DNA from: Gymnogyps californianus
Taxonomy: Eukaryota > Chordata > Aves > Accipitriformes > Cathartidae
Length of the DNA: 64,000 bases
Assembly (NCBI RefSeq): GCF_018139145.2
Contig: NW_026114235.1
Span: forward strand, 124,001 to 188,000
Reading direction: 5' to 3'
The notes beneath the pieces are model-generated. The model searched no databases, was not told the origin of the DNA, and was given only the letters and a program-made list of their open reading frames with translations. The translations under genes were made by a program, and so were the position numbers. This document shows positions 21,719 through 33,052 of this stretch, piece by piece. Every line of letters starts with the position of its first letter. Position 1 is the first letter of the stretch.

Positions 21719-22879
21719 TGTAGTGGGTTGACCCTGGCTGGATGCCAGGTGCCCACCAAAGCCGCTCTATCACTCCCCCTCCTCAACTGGACAGGGGGAG
21801 AAAATAAAACGAAAGGCTCGTGGGTTGAGATAAGGACAGGGAGATCACTCACCAATTACCGTCACGGGCAAAACAGACTCAACTTGGGGAAAAATTAGTT
21901 TAATTTATTGCTAGTCAAATCAGAGCAGGATAATGAGAAATAAAACCAAATCTCAAAAACACCTTCCCCCCACCCCTCCCTTCTTCCCAGGCTTAACTTT
22001 ACTCCTTATTTCCTCTACCTCCTCTCCCCTGAGCGGCACAGGGGGATGGGGAATGGGGGTTTGGGTCAGTTCATCACATGTTGTTTCTGCCACTCCTTCC
22101 TCCTCAGGGGGAGGACTCCTCACACTCTTCCCCTGCTCCAGTGTGGGGTCCCTCCCACGGGAGACAGTCCTCCACAAACTTCTCCAATGTGAGTCCTTCC
22201 CATGGGCTGCAGTTCTTCACGAACTGCTCCAGCATGGGTCCCATCCACGGGGTGCAGTCCTTCAGGAACAGACTGCTCCAGCATGGGTCCCCCGCGGGGT
22301 CACAAGTCCTGCCAGCAAACCTGCTTCAGCGTGGGCTCCTCTCTCCACGGGGCCACGGGGCCACAGGTCCTGCCAGGAGCCTGCTCCAGCACGGGCTTCC
22401 CATGGGGTCACAGCGTCCTTCGGGCATCCGCCTGCTCCGGCGTGGGGTCCTCCACAGGCTGCAGGTGGATATCTGCTCCACCATTAACCTCCATGGGCTG
22501 CAGGGGGACAGCCTGCCTCACCATGGTCTTCACCACGGGCTGCAGGGGAATGTCTCTGCTCCGGCGCCTGGAGCACCTCCTCCCCCTCCTTCTTCCCTGA
22601 CCTTGGTGTCTGCAGAGTTGTTTCTCTCACATCTTCTCACTCCGCTCTCTCTGACTGCAACTGCAACTCCCCTGTAACTTCTTTTCCCTTTCTTAAATAT
22701 GTTATCCCAGAGGCGCTACCACTGTTGCTGATTGGCTCGGCCTTGGCTAGCGGCGGGTCTGTCTTGGAACCCGCTGGCATTAACTTTATTGGACATAGGG
22801 GAAGCTTCTAGCAGCTTCTCACAGAAGCCACCCCTGTAGCCCCCCTGCTACCAAAACCTTGCCACGCAAACCCAATACA
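21719..22879 (-). mobile_element. Right arm: complete family-B LTR, reverse
   Basis: 1161 bp, from TGTAGTGGGTTGACCCTGGC to GCAAACCCAATACA. The minus-strand reading is a complete LTR followed by the primer-binding site. A 199-codon frame on the plus strand (22078-22677) is the same antisense frame seen in other B copies. Confidence 0.92.
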
Positions 22880-24502
22880 CATACACACACACACACAGAG
22901 GACACTGACATGGACGGTCACACAGACTGCCACAGGCAAGGCGCTGCCTTCAACAGCACCTATGTATAAGACCCACAGAAAACATTAATATAGACAGCCA
23001 AGCTGCCTTCCTCCTCTTCGACTGGTAGAGATAGAAGGTCACTAGTGAAGGCACACACACAACACTCTCTAGATTCACAAGCACACGCGCATATGCGGAG
23101 CCTCCGAGTACCAGCACAGACCCCTCTGTGCATCCAGTACCACTGCCTGGATCCCAGGCCCTCTTACCTGCTTCATAGGTCCCCTACTCGCCGGCTAGTC
23201 CAGCTTGATGCTCACTAGCAAACACACATGCATTCACACACTCATCTCACAAACACTCCACATTTGCAAGTCCCCCCAGATTACCAGCATGGACCTGTGC
23301 CCACCTGATACCCCTGCCTGGACCCAAGGCCTCCTACTCACCTGCTAGTCCAGCTTGAAGTTTGCTAGCAAATTACACACACACACCCCTCCACACACAC
23401 CAGGTTTGGGTGTGTTCAGCCCCCCCTCCCAGCAGCCAGCACCAGGCACACAGGCTGTGACCTGCAGTTCCACTCCTGCTGCCAGCGCTGAGCCCCTCAC
23501 TCACACCAGTCTCTCCCAGTAGCTGGTTTTCAGGACACACAACTGTTCTTGCCCCAGTGGCTGGTAGCTGAGACCCCCACTCACTCCAGTAGCTGTCACT
23601 GAGACCCCACTTGCTCCAGTAGCTGACACCAAAGGCCAGGGGTGCCCACGCCCCTGATATGACTCCAGTAGCTGGCACCCAATCCACTCACACCAGTCCC
23701 CCCAGTAGCACAAAGTCTGTAGGACCCTCCCTAGATCCAGAAGGCTATGGCCCCTCCAACTACTGATGCTAGGACCCTCACTTGCTCCAGTAGCTGGTGC
23801 CACAGGGTGCCTACACCCCAGGTATGACTCCAGTAGCTGGCACCACATCCATTCACACAGGTCTCACTGGCAGCACACATACACACAGGATAGAGATTAA
23901 GCAGAGAGATAGTTAAGAAAAGATTTAATAAGAAGATAGGACAGACTGCAAGGATCAGGCACAGGACTCAGTCAGACAAGCATACTGACCAGCCCCATTT
24001 TACACATGACCAGCCCCTTTTATATCCTTTTCTGTCTACCCCCCTCTTTTTTCCTCCTTGCTCCCCCTTCCCCTGCACATTGTCCCATCAGCTAGCATAG
24101 TTCCACTGACCCCCCTCCAACATCCTGGACCCTCAGGTTTGCATCCTTATCAGTTGCAAAATCCTGGTTTGCCTGCAGTTTCTTGATAGCCCATCGATTA
24201 GTATGACTGACCAGGTTTGTTTCTGGTTATTGTCTTTGTTAACACTAATTGGTCAGGTTTTATGACTCCATGTGTCCTTAGCCTCAGAACTGAAAAAAAT
24301 AAACATTCTCACACTCCACATATATCCTTACCAATTAGTGCAACTGACCAGATTTGTTCAAATCACTACCTCCCTTAGGATTTGTCGATCAGATTTGTGT
24401 GTCTCTGTATGTTCTTGTTTATGGCTCCTTTGAACAGACCCTTAAAGGAGCACTCTCCTCCCACATACCCTTACAAAAATCTTGCCACATACACCCAATA
24501 CA

Positions 24503-25038
24503 TTTCCATACTCCTTCAGAAATACATATTAGATAAATGCACATGAAAGATATTCAGGAGATATATTCAATAGACTTCTGACAGTAGAGAATGGACATTT
24601 CATTTATCAATGGCCAGTAATCATCACCTAGTCTATCCAAAATGCTAAAAAGCTCTAACTTGCAACTGAGGGCAGAGCATAATACAAAACACCTCACAAA
24701 GGAGGAAAGATCAGACCCCAGCTTGCACACTATACACTCTGTTTTATGTCAAGCAAATAACTTAAGAACCTCCTGCTAGTTCATAAAAATGTTACACTCC
24801 ATTGCAGACCAGAGTCTTTCATTTAAATAAAAGGACTTTCTAGGTTAATCTTAAATATGCTCTCCATATAGCTTGTTTAGTTGTTCCTACATAGTCTATA
24901 ATCAGGAAAGGCTGCTCAAGGATAATCCTCTAGTAAGGTTTGAACTTTACCAGTGTGTAAGACCCCAGCCTCCCAAGAACAAGGACGTGGTCACATATCT
25001 ATCCACGCACACACCATATTTTTCTTTTTATACCTGCG
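24503..25038. other. AT-rich non-coding sequence
   Basis: Nothing recognised. Confidence 0.6.
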
Positions 25039-26167
25039 TGTGGTGGGTTGACCCCAGCTGGCAGCTAAGCCCCTACCCATTCACTCACACACTCCCCCTA
25101 GAGGGATGGGGGAGAGAATCAGAAGGGCAAAAGTGAGAAAACTTGTGGGTTGAGATAAAGACAGTTTAATAAGGGGGGAGGGGGATAAAAAAGAAAAACA
25201 AGTGATGCTGTCCTGGTTTCAGCTAGGATAGAGTTAATTTTCTTCCTAGTAGCTGGTATAGTGCTGTGTTTTGGATTTAGTAGGAAAATAATGTTGATAA
25301 CACACTGATGTTTTTAGTTGTTGCTAAGTAATGTTTATACTAAGTCAAGGATTTTTCAGCTTCTCGTGCCCAGCCAGCAAGAAGGCTGGAGGGGCACAAG
25401 AAGCTGGGAGGGGACACAGCCAGGACAGCTGACCCAAACTGGCCAAAGGGATATTCCATACCATATGACATCATGCCCAGTATATAAAGTGGGGGGGAGC
25501 TGGCTGGGAGGGGCGGATCGCGGCTCGGGAACTAACTGGGCATCGGTCAACAAGTGGTGAGCAATTGCATTGTGCATCACTTGCTTTGTATATTCTAATT
25601 CTTTTGGTATTATTATTGTAATATTATTATTATCATTATCATTGTTTTTCATTCCTTTCTGTCCTATTAAACTGTCTTTATCTCAGCCCACAAGGTTTTT
25701 TTTTTCCTGATTCTCTCCCCCATCCCAGGGGTGGGGGGGCAGTGAGCGAGCGGCTGTGTGGTGCTTAGTTGCCAGCTGGGGTTAAACCACGAGAGATGCA
25801 AAAGCAATCATTCACCACCTCCCACCAGCAGACTTACAGCCAATCTCTGAGCAACGGCTACTATGGAGAAACTCCCCCGTAGTTTTATTGCTAAGCATGA
25901 TGTTGTATGGTATGGAATATCTCTTTGGTCAATTCAGGTCAGCTGTCCCGGCTGTGTCCCCTCCTAATTTCTTGCCCACCCCTGGCCTACCTCCTGGCCA
26001 GGGGACAGAGTGAGAAACAGAGAAGGCCTTGACACTATGCAAGCACTGTTCAGCAACAGCTAAAATATCGGTGTGTTATCAACACTGTTTTGGTCACAAA
26101 TCTAAAACACAGCACCTTATGAGCTGCCTTGAAGAAAATTAACTCCGTCCCAGAAAGACCCAGCACA
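25039..26167 (-). mobile_element. Solo LTR, family A variant, reverse, split by another LTR
   Basis: It starts TGTGGTGGGTTGACCCCAGC and ends AGAAAGACCCAGCACA. Its two halves (25039-25208 and 25795-26167) join into one LTR similar to 2432-3020. The outer flanks CTGCG and CTGAC match at only three of five positions. Confidence 0.82.
25209..25794 (+). mobile_element. Complete solo LTR, family A, nested in the opposite-strand LTR
   Basis: 586 bp, from TGTCCTGGTTTCAGCTAGGA to GGTTAAACCACGAGA (terminal ACA mutated to AGA). It has a perfect 5-bp target duplication GATGC (25204-25208 and 25795-25799). A TATA box (AGTATATAAAG) lies near 25480. It is close in sequence to the 1686 copy. Confidence 0.92.
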
Positions 26168-26788
26168 CTGACTACAATTGGTAACCTCCACAAATCCTAA
26201 TTAAGTTGCCACTACCTCAGGCTGACAGAAATCTTACAAGGGGAGTCAGAGTTTAAGGAGGAGACCAAAGATGATGACAATATGGTATAAATATCTCAGC
26301 AGAAAGACGGATTCCTCCTGAAATTTCTCTCTCCAAATTCCTCCCTTCCTGGGGATATCCAATAAGAATTAAAACATTTTTAAATGGTTTTGCATATTTT
26401 TGTCTACTGAAAGTACAGTACTGTTAGCCTTTTGTTGATTACTTTATTTTTATTTAAAAAATAAAATGCATCTTTATGCATCTGTGTGGATATACAGTGG
26501 TTCTATATCAGGGAACTAAATCCCCCAAAGTCAGTGGGTCTCACCCCTGAAATTAGAGGTAATATCATACTAGCAGTGAGTGAATTTAGGTAATCAAGAG
26601 CTACATGCCTATCTATAAGCCCCAAAAATTAGTTAAGAATTTCTATTTTATACTGAGTATCTACTATAGCATTACCAAAAAAATAAACAAACCAACTCAC
26701 ATGCTACATTTGCAGAAGGAAAAAATAGACTGAAATTCCACAAAGGGAAAAATCTTCAAGCATTCCATCACAATCAACTTTTAGTAGT
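26168..26788. other. Non-coding sequence
   Basis: Nothing recognised. Confidence 0.55.
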
Positions 26789-27089
26789 CGGTCAGCGGGT
26801 GGTGAGCAATTGCATTGTGCATCACTGGGTTGGGTTTTTTTTTCTTCCTTTTTTTTTTTCCCCTCTTTTTTTTTGTTATATTCCTTTTCATTACTATTAT
26901 TATTATTTAATTATTATTATTGTTAGTATTACGTTTTACTTTAGTTATTAAACTGTTCTTATCTCAACCCACGAGTTCTACCTCCTTTCCCGATTCTCCT
27001 CCCCATCCCACTGGGAGCGGGGGGGGGGGGCAGGGAGTGAGGGAGCAGCTGCGTGGTGCTTGGCTGCTGACTGGAGTTAAACCACGACA
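26789..27089 (+). mobile_element. LTR family A, 3' half (5'-truncated)
   Basis: It runs from CGGTCAGCGGGTGGTGAGCA through T-rich and ATT-repeat R sequence and TTATTAAACTGTTCTTATC to TTAAACCACGACA. U3 is missing. Confidence 0.88.
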
Positions 27090-27412
27090 GAAGACTATTT
27101 AATTATTTTTCCAAGCTTTATTTTGTACTAGTTTCTTTTATATCAAATGTACGGTTGCTCTGAACACTGAAAAGACAAGCAAAAGTCAAAATATGGAAGT
27201 GGAGTCCTCCAGAAGGGGAATACAGAAAAACGGCTGGACAAAAAAAAACACCGCCCCAACCCCCCCAACAAAACCCCCACTGTTATAAAAGGCAAAGACT
27301 CAAAAGTACACATATTGTATACCAACATAATATAAAAAAGAAGGAAACCATAAGCATAACATATATAGTACAAACTAAGAACTGCATACTGAATAATCCT
27401 TTTTGCCCATAT
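27090..27412. other. Non-coding sequence
   Basis: Nothing recognised. An A-run followed by a C-rich stretch at 27240-27280. Confidence 0.55.
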
Positions 27413-27977
27413 TGTAATGTGTAAGCTGTCACACACATAAAGTAATCTTATCTTGTATATATAGAGAGGATTACAAAAGGACGGCTGATCACTTCAGGAT
27501 GTTCCGAAGGCCGGTATATCTGGTGCATCTTGAAGGAGGACGCAAACAGACAGTAGTTAATCAGCTTAGATAACTTTGAAACAGACTCAGCAGTATTGTG
27601 GAGTTAAGTTACCCTTTAACGAACTGTCTCATTAGAATACTTAGAATCACACCCACAAACCTAGAAACCCCTTCCTCACAGAAGCCCCTTCCTCTCTGAG
27701 CATGCCTAGTAGAAAAAGGAAACTCTGTACCTTTAAATGAAACCAAAGACTACCGGGACCAATAAGAATCTTGAAAGATTACATGTAAACAGTATTGTCC
27801 TGGTAACGAATGGTCAAACAGTATAAAATGTCCACCGTGTGTTAACTGGGTGTGCTAGCTTTGTGGAATTACCACCTAGCACCCATCTTTGTGCAAACAT
27901 GAAATAAATATCTCGGCTCTGTGTGTGAGATTGGATTATTGCACACCCGGTAAAAGAACCCCGATTTTGGGACAACA
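27413..27977 (+). mobile_element. Complete solo LTR, family E, copy 2
   Basis: 565 bp, TGTAATGTGTAAGCTGTCAC to TTTTGGGACAACA, with a 4-bp target duplication ATAT (27409-27412 and 27978-27981). Same promoter and polyadenylation layout as copy 1 at 8668. The very high identity of the two copies suggests recent activity or a later duplication. Confidence 0.9.
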
Positions 27978-27981
27978 ATAT

Positions 27982-28693
27982 GGTGTACTTGCAGTCACCA
28001 GTTGAAATCCTAGTCAATATCTCTCATAGCTTATTGCAGAACAGGAAATGATTCATTGATGGAAACCAAGAAAGATTAAGCAGAGATTTCCAGGCTTAAC
28101 CCATTTCCCATCCACTCAGATTTGTTGCAATTTCAAATGCTTTCTTTGCAGATCTACAGCAGATGATAGCTATGGCTAAACTTTAAATATGGTAAGGGAT
28201 TAGGCGAAGCAGTATCCTGTTGCTGTTGCTATATCCAGGTCTTTGCCTGAAGTACTTTTGTACTTTCATTGAAATTGCACAATCAAGAACTGATTTTTTG
28301 TACACCTGAGCCAGTAGGTGAGTAAAATCAATTTAAAAGGAGATTTTTGTCAGATCTAATCCATTAACATTTAACTTCAGAGCTAGCAATTTATATGAAA
28401 TATCCTTTGTTCTAAGGATAATTATATTTAAATGGAAAATTTTGCAAGAGGTTAAATATGAATGTTTTCTTGTTTCGGGTACTAAAATATATGGAAAAAC
28501 AGTTAAATATATCAAAGAAAAATTCACATGTATATAAACATGGAGTAGCAGGCACTGATATAATCTGTGCAAAGGTGATATCTGTTCTTGCATGTAAAGC
28601 TGGGCAAAACTGACTTTTAGTGAGCCATTCAGTCTAAAAAAACCCAAGTATCAAAGCAACTAAAACTAACCGCAAGTTTTGTTGAATAGATTC
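27982..28693. other. Non-coding sequence
   Basis: Nothing recognised. Confidence 0.55.
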
Positions 28694-29180
28694 TGTCTGG
28701 GGACTCCAAGTGCGTAATAATGCAAGCACAATTTAGGACAGGTCAGGCAGAAGCTTTATTAACTGTGATAATAGTGAGAGAACATACAGACAGCATGTTC
28801 CCCTCTGCTCCCCTGTTCTCTGCCAAGTGATTGCAGAGAACCAACCTATATACTGTTTCAGAGAAAAAAAAGAAAGAAGTGAGGAAAAACAATCATTTCA
28901 ATGTTAACAAAGCCAGGTATTCATCCCTGGCAGGGATGGACTCCTTAAGTAGCTTGCCAACTGCCACAATTCAAAGAAGGAATCAAACAGTAAATAACAT
29001 GACAATATGGAGAGATGGCTTTTGGTGGAGCCTATAGGAGTGGCACACCTAGTATTATCTTAGCTCAGAAGTGGGGAGTTGGAAACAATCGCAGACTTAG
29101 CTTTTAGTCGAAAGGAATGTTCTTTTAGTAAAGATAACTTCTTAGCCAGACCTCTCAATATTAATAATTTTACCACCACA
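28694..29180 (-). mobile_element. Possible LTR (family I), reverse
   Basis: The minus strand reads TGTGGTGGTAAAATTATTAA ... GGAGTCCCCAGACA, with TG...CA ends and a TTAATAAAGC polyadenylation-type signal (plus strand AGCTTTATTAAC near 28751). Flanks ATTC and CTTC match at three of four positions. There is only one copy, so the call is tentative. Confidence 0.45.
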
Positions 29181-30228
29181 CTTCAGATGTAAAAAAAGCT
29201 ACAAAAGCTCTTTGTAAATATTGAAGCTATTAATTTCAGGATTTTTGTTCTTGTGAATGATTCACATAAAAAGGACAGTACTGGGGGTAAAATAGCCTTA
29301 AAATATATATATATGAAATGCCACAAAATTATTAAATACTGTAAATGTCATATGCATATATAGTTAGAACTCTAACCTTTAAAACCTGTTATTTAGCCTT
29401 TCAAAATGCATTCACTGGCTTATTATCCCAGTTCTGTGTTTACTTACAAGATAGTAATAAAGTATCTGTTCTCCCACATGCACTACACACTTCAACTCCA
29501 AGGTATGAGAAATGAGCATTTCAGCCTCTATAGAGTGTGCAAATTCTGGCCTTTGCTATATCTGTCAGATGATGCAAGATGTGCCAGTCATGGGAATTCG
29601 GACCAAGTCTGAAGTCACTTACAATTATTCTATTAGAATGGAAAAAAAATTAAATCCTGGGCTGGACTAAATTCAGACAAGTACCTTAAAGGCAAAAGTA
29701 TTCAAAGCTTATTAGCTATGTTTTAGGATTTTGTCTCCTGAGATATGCTAACTTTATACTTGGCTTTCTGGAAAGAGTACTTGAAATTATGACTGATAAG
29801 GATGGGCCCTCCACTCTCTGACACTCCACCCAATCAACATACTCTTCAGAGTCTCCTTCCAAATATTAAGTGAAGAGCTTTCATTAACCAAATGTGCACT
29901 ACAAATGCAAAATACTAAGCAATCTCAAGGGAATTTCAACTAATTCCTCACACCAATTTAACCAGAGCAGTTTGCACACACACATTGGAAAGGACTGAAA
30001 TGGGCCAGTATAACACTTCAGATGTGTAATACTGGCACTTACTGTAGAAAGGGAACAACGCTGTTAGAAGGCAATTCTAAGTTTCCATTTTACAAATATG
30101 CGTGCATACATATAGATAAATAATTTTGGGGAAAGCTTTTGTAGTGAGAGACTAATTTGTGCTAGAGCTTAGCACTAGTGACTAAAGTAAATGAAGCCTT
30201 AGGCCGTATGAATTGTATTTTAACCTTG
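29181..30228. other. AT-rich non-coding sequence
   Basis: Nothing recognised. Confidence 0.6.
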
Positions 30229-30620
30229 GTTTTTATCTATGGAAATGTAACCAGTAGATAACAAAGTATAATTAAAACTTTAACTACAGGATATTCTGTA
30301 ACAAAAGATAAGGAAATGTCTCAAGACATAGACAAAAAGGGTGCCTGGAGGCTGCGAGAGCAAATCAGAAGAAGAGAAGACCCCAGACTCCACAAACAGG
30401 ATTGGATGAGCAGAAGTGCCATCAGGAAATCAAGTGACCTATAGAGACTATAAAATCTGGTAACAATTGACAGGCAGGGTCCCTCTTCGGAGGCACCCAA
30501 CTGCTATTGCATATTAAACATAGTAGAAGAAGGAACTCTGATTCTTTTATTAAAGCGGAACCTAGGGATGAGCCCTGTTAAGGTGGCGTCTGTATAATTC
30601 CTACCATGGTCTAGGTGGTG
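30229..30620 (+). mobile_element. LTR family C-related copy
   Basis: It matches the 7228 copy up to GGAGGCACCCAACTG at about 30502. It then diverges into a different R/U5-like end with TTATTAAAGCGG and repeats of TAATTCCTAC. It shows the empty target site for LTR D (CCTATAGAGACTATAAAATC). Both boundaries are approximate. Confidence 0.65.
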
Positions 30621-30742
30621 GCAGCATAATTCCTACAATGCTTTTTATGTATAGCATTATATCTTCTTCACGTCATTTGAACAAAAATCTTCAAAATGCA
30701 TACTTTTAATTTCAGCTACAAGAGCAATTTGCAGTAAAAGGC

Positions 30743-30980
30743 TGTGATGGGTTGACCTTGACTGGATGCCAGATGCCCACCAAAGCCGCTCTATCACTCC
30801 CCCTCCTCAGCTGGACAAGGGGGGAGAAAATATAATGAAAGGCTTGTGGGCCGAGATAAAGACAGGGAGAGATCACTCACCAATTACCGTCACTGGCAAA
30901 ACAGACTCGACTTCTCCAATGTGGGTCCTTCCCACAGGCTGCAGTTCTTCATGAACTGCTCCAGCATGAGTCTTTTCCAC
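30743..30980 (-). mobile_element. LTR family B fragment, reverse, internally deleted
   Basis: It starts TGTGATGGGTTGACCTTGAC. At about 30911 it jumps from the CAAAACAGACTCGACTT block straight to the U3 repeat motifs (CTCCAATGTGGGTCCTTCCC). The R/polyadenylation region is deleted. Confidence 0.82.
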
Positions 30981-31040
30981 TGGAACAGGTTTCCCAGAGA
31001 GGTGGTGGAGTCTCCCTCCTTGGAGATATTCAGTGCCTTT
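30976..31040 (+). mobile_element. CR1 3'-region scrap
   Basis: TGGAACAGGTTTCCCAGAGA and the following GGTGGTGGAGTCTCCCTCCT are characteristic of the CR1 3' part on the plus strand. It abuts the B fragment. Confidence 0.65.
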
Positions 31041-31090
31041 TTATGGCATGCATTTCTCTATCTGGGACCTAAGGAGAGAGCTTATTGAAA

Positions 31091-31539
31091 ATTTTTCTTT
31101 CTCTTAAATTGTTTGTATTTTGCTCTTCACACATTCAGTGCTGTTTACATAGAATTTCTTGCAGTAATCCACTATGTATGTGAGCTATTTGACAGAAATA
31201 ATTTTTGTAGATGCCTTCATTTGCATTACTTCTTTTTTCCAAAGGTTGAAAATGTCAGTTTTCAGGTTCAGTCCTTAAAGGTTATTTTTAAAAGAGATCT
31301 CAAATTCTATAATACCCCCACACTTTCCCATGGAAGTTATATTCAAGATGGTGATGTTTTCAATACAATGTTAATGATGCTTAACTTCAAAACCAAAAAG
31401 TAGGCGTGCATTTTTTTACCCCTTACTTGCCTTATACTGGGGACTTGAATCTATCCTCTAATTATTTCATTTTATAGATGTGTATGACTACCACATTCAC
31501 AAAAGTATCCATATAGATAAGTCTCTTATACACAGAAGA
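31091..31539. other. AT-rich non-coding sequence
   Basis: Nothing recognised. Confidence 0.55.
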
Positions 31540-31810
31540 AAAATGTGTGTCCTGCCAATGGGCACCACTGAAAAGAGCCTGGCTCCATCTTCTTTGCACC
31601 CTCCCTTTGGGTATTTATATACATTGATAAGGTCTCCCTGAGTCTTCTCTTCTCTAAGCTAAACAGTCCCAGCTCTATCAGCCTTTCCTCATAGGAGAGA
31701 TGCTCCAGTCCCTTCATCATCTTTGTGGCCCTTCATTGGACCCCCTCCAGTATGTCCATGTCTCTCATACTGAGGAGCCCAGAACTGAGCTTTGCTTTGC
31801 CTTATGTCCA
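31540..31810 (-). mobile_element. CR1 3' fragment
   Basis: GTCTTCTCTTCTCTAAGCTA, CTCATAGGAGAGATGCTCCA and CATCATCTTTGTGGCCCTTC are standard CR1 3'-part blocks in reverse orientation. Diverged and without an open frame. Confidence 0.85.
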
Positions 31811-32544
31811 TCTTCCAAAACTCCTGTTTGCTCTCACAAGTATTTTTGCTCTGTGGAGCACATCTAGCTTTTATTGGTATCATCAATATTTATGGGACCA
31901 AATATGCTCAAGTTTACATCAGAGAGGAGGAAACAGGCAAGAGGAGCTAGTTTAAAGCAAGTTTGCACTGATGAGCCAACAATTTCTATTTTCTGACATG
32001 TTGAAGTCAATACAATCATCTGTCCTGTCCTTCAACTATCTATTTTAAGTTATTCAAGACACAAACATGCATGTTGAATCAGAGAGCTTAGTTAAAGGCA
32101 AAGAAACCTCATACATGACAGCTAAAATGGCAAGCAGTTACTTACTTCTGAGACAGGTAAATAAAGTAATATCCTGTCTAATAGGAGATTACCCACTTGG
32201 TTAAACTGGTAATCCTTTTTAGCTTGTTGCTTGTAAGTTTTGTTTTAAAAACATTATTGATATTTCTTCAGTTATCTGTCATTGATAGTGGCATTTTCTG
32301 TCACAATCCTCAGGCTTGCTGTCATCCTGAGCAACTCTGTTTTTATCAAATATCTCACTGAATTTTACTTTTCCTTAAAAAAAAAATGTTTATTTTACTC
32401 TTTCCTATCAGTCTATTCTTCATTTTCTTCTCAACTTTTCATATTTTTCCAGTTTATCAAAAATGCTCCTCCTGTCCTGATGTTTTGACCTTAAATATTT
32501 TCCCTCCCCATGTCTTCTTTCATTCAAATCCTTTGCTTTCAGGT
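31811..32544. other. Non-coding sequence
   Basis: Nothing recognised. Confidence 0.5.
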
Positions 32545-33052
32545 TGTGGTGGGTTGACCTTGGCTGGACGCCAGGTGCCCACCAAGCCACTCTATCACTC
32601 CCCCTCCTCAACTGGACAGGGGAGAGAAAAAATAAAAAAATGCTAATGGGTCAAGATAAGGACAAGGCGATGACACACCAATTACTATCATGGGCAAAAC
32701 AGACTCGATTTGGGGTAATTAATTTATTGCCAATGAAAAGTCAGAGTAGGATAATGAGAAATAAGAACAAATCTTAAAACACCTTCCCCCACCCCTCCCT
32801 TCTTCCCGGGCTCAACTTCACTCCTGAATTCTCTACCTCCTCCCCCTGAGCGGCACAGGGGGACAGAGAATGGGGGTTGTGGTCAGTTCATCACACGTCT
32901 TTGCCGCTCCTTCCTCCTCACACTCTTCCCCTGCTCCAGTGTGGGGTCCCTCCCATGGGAGACAGTCCTTCACAAACTTCTCCAACGTGGGTCCTTTCCA
33001 CAGGCTGCAGTTCTTCACGAACTGCTCCAGCATGGGTCCCTTCCACGGGGTG
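32545..33052 (-). mobile_element. LTR family B, 3' half, reverse
   Basis: It runs from TGTGGTGGGTTGACCTTGGC through R into the U3 repeat block and stops at CCACGGGGTGT. The minus-strand frame (33033-32833) shows the cleanest repeat units in the window: LEQFVKNCSLWKGP then TLEKFVKDCLPWEGP. Confidence 0.85.

Larger units (their letters stand above)
20402..22884. mobile_element. Palindromic provirus: two inverted family-B LTRs with one target duplication
   Basis: A forward B LTR (20407-21538) and a reverse B LTR (21719-22879) face each other around a 180-bp spacer. Both outer ends are U3 termini (TGTATTGGG... and ...CCCAATACA). The flanking bases are identical, CATAC at 20402-20406 and CATAC at 22880-22884, the 5-bp duplication size typical of this family. 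The arms share private variants (for example AAAGTTAATGCCAGCGGGTT) absent from the other B copies, and look about 97% identical by eye. The unit therefore seems to have integrated once, as a palindrome. Confidence 0.85.
20208..24502 (-). mobile_element. LTR-like element H, reverse, interrupted by a provirus
   Basis: The right end CACCCAATACA (24502) is a TGTATTGGGTG terminus on the minus strand. Reading from there: U3 of about 480 bp, a TATA box (minus-strand GGATATAAAAGGGG near 24020), a TATTAAATC polyadenylation-type signal near 23920, then a long tail of tandem motifs. These include CCAGTAGCTGG-type units (about 23510-23860) and a diverged duplication of about 140 bp (23089-23225 and 23265-23380). 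Sequence left of the 20407-22879 insertion (AGACACAAACACATGCGCAT) resembles H near 23080, so H probably extends to about 20208. Left boundary and family are uncertain; no target duplication found. Confidence 0.5.

Noticed and set aside
20407..22879. The inverted B LTRs as two independent solo insertions.
   Set aside because: Independent insertions would each have their own duplication. Here one CATAC pair flanks the whole unit, the inner LTR is truncated and a primer-binding site sits in the spacer.
23501..23848. A 115-codon minus-strand frame with repeated CQLLESY / ATGAS motifs.
   Set aside because: It is a translation of the CCAGTAGCTGG tandem units in element H, not a recognisable protein.
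8668..27977. The two E LTRs as the 5' and 3' LTR of one provirus.
   Set aside because: The 18-kb interval has no E-type internal genes and copy 2 has its own target duplication.
28694..29180. A certain full LTR with a target duplication.
   Set aside because: Only three of four flanking bases agree and there is no second copy in the window; listed as tentative.
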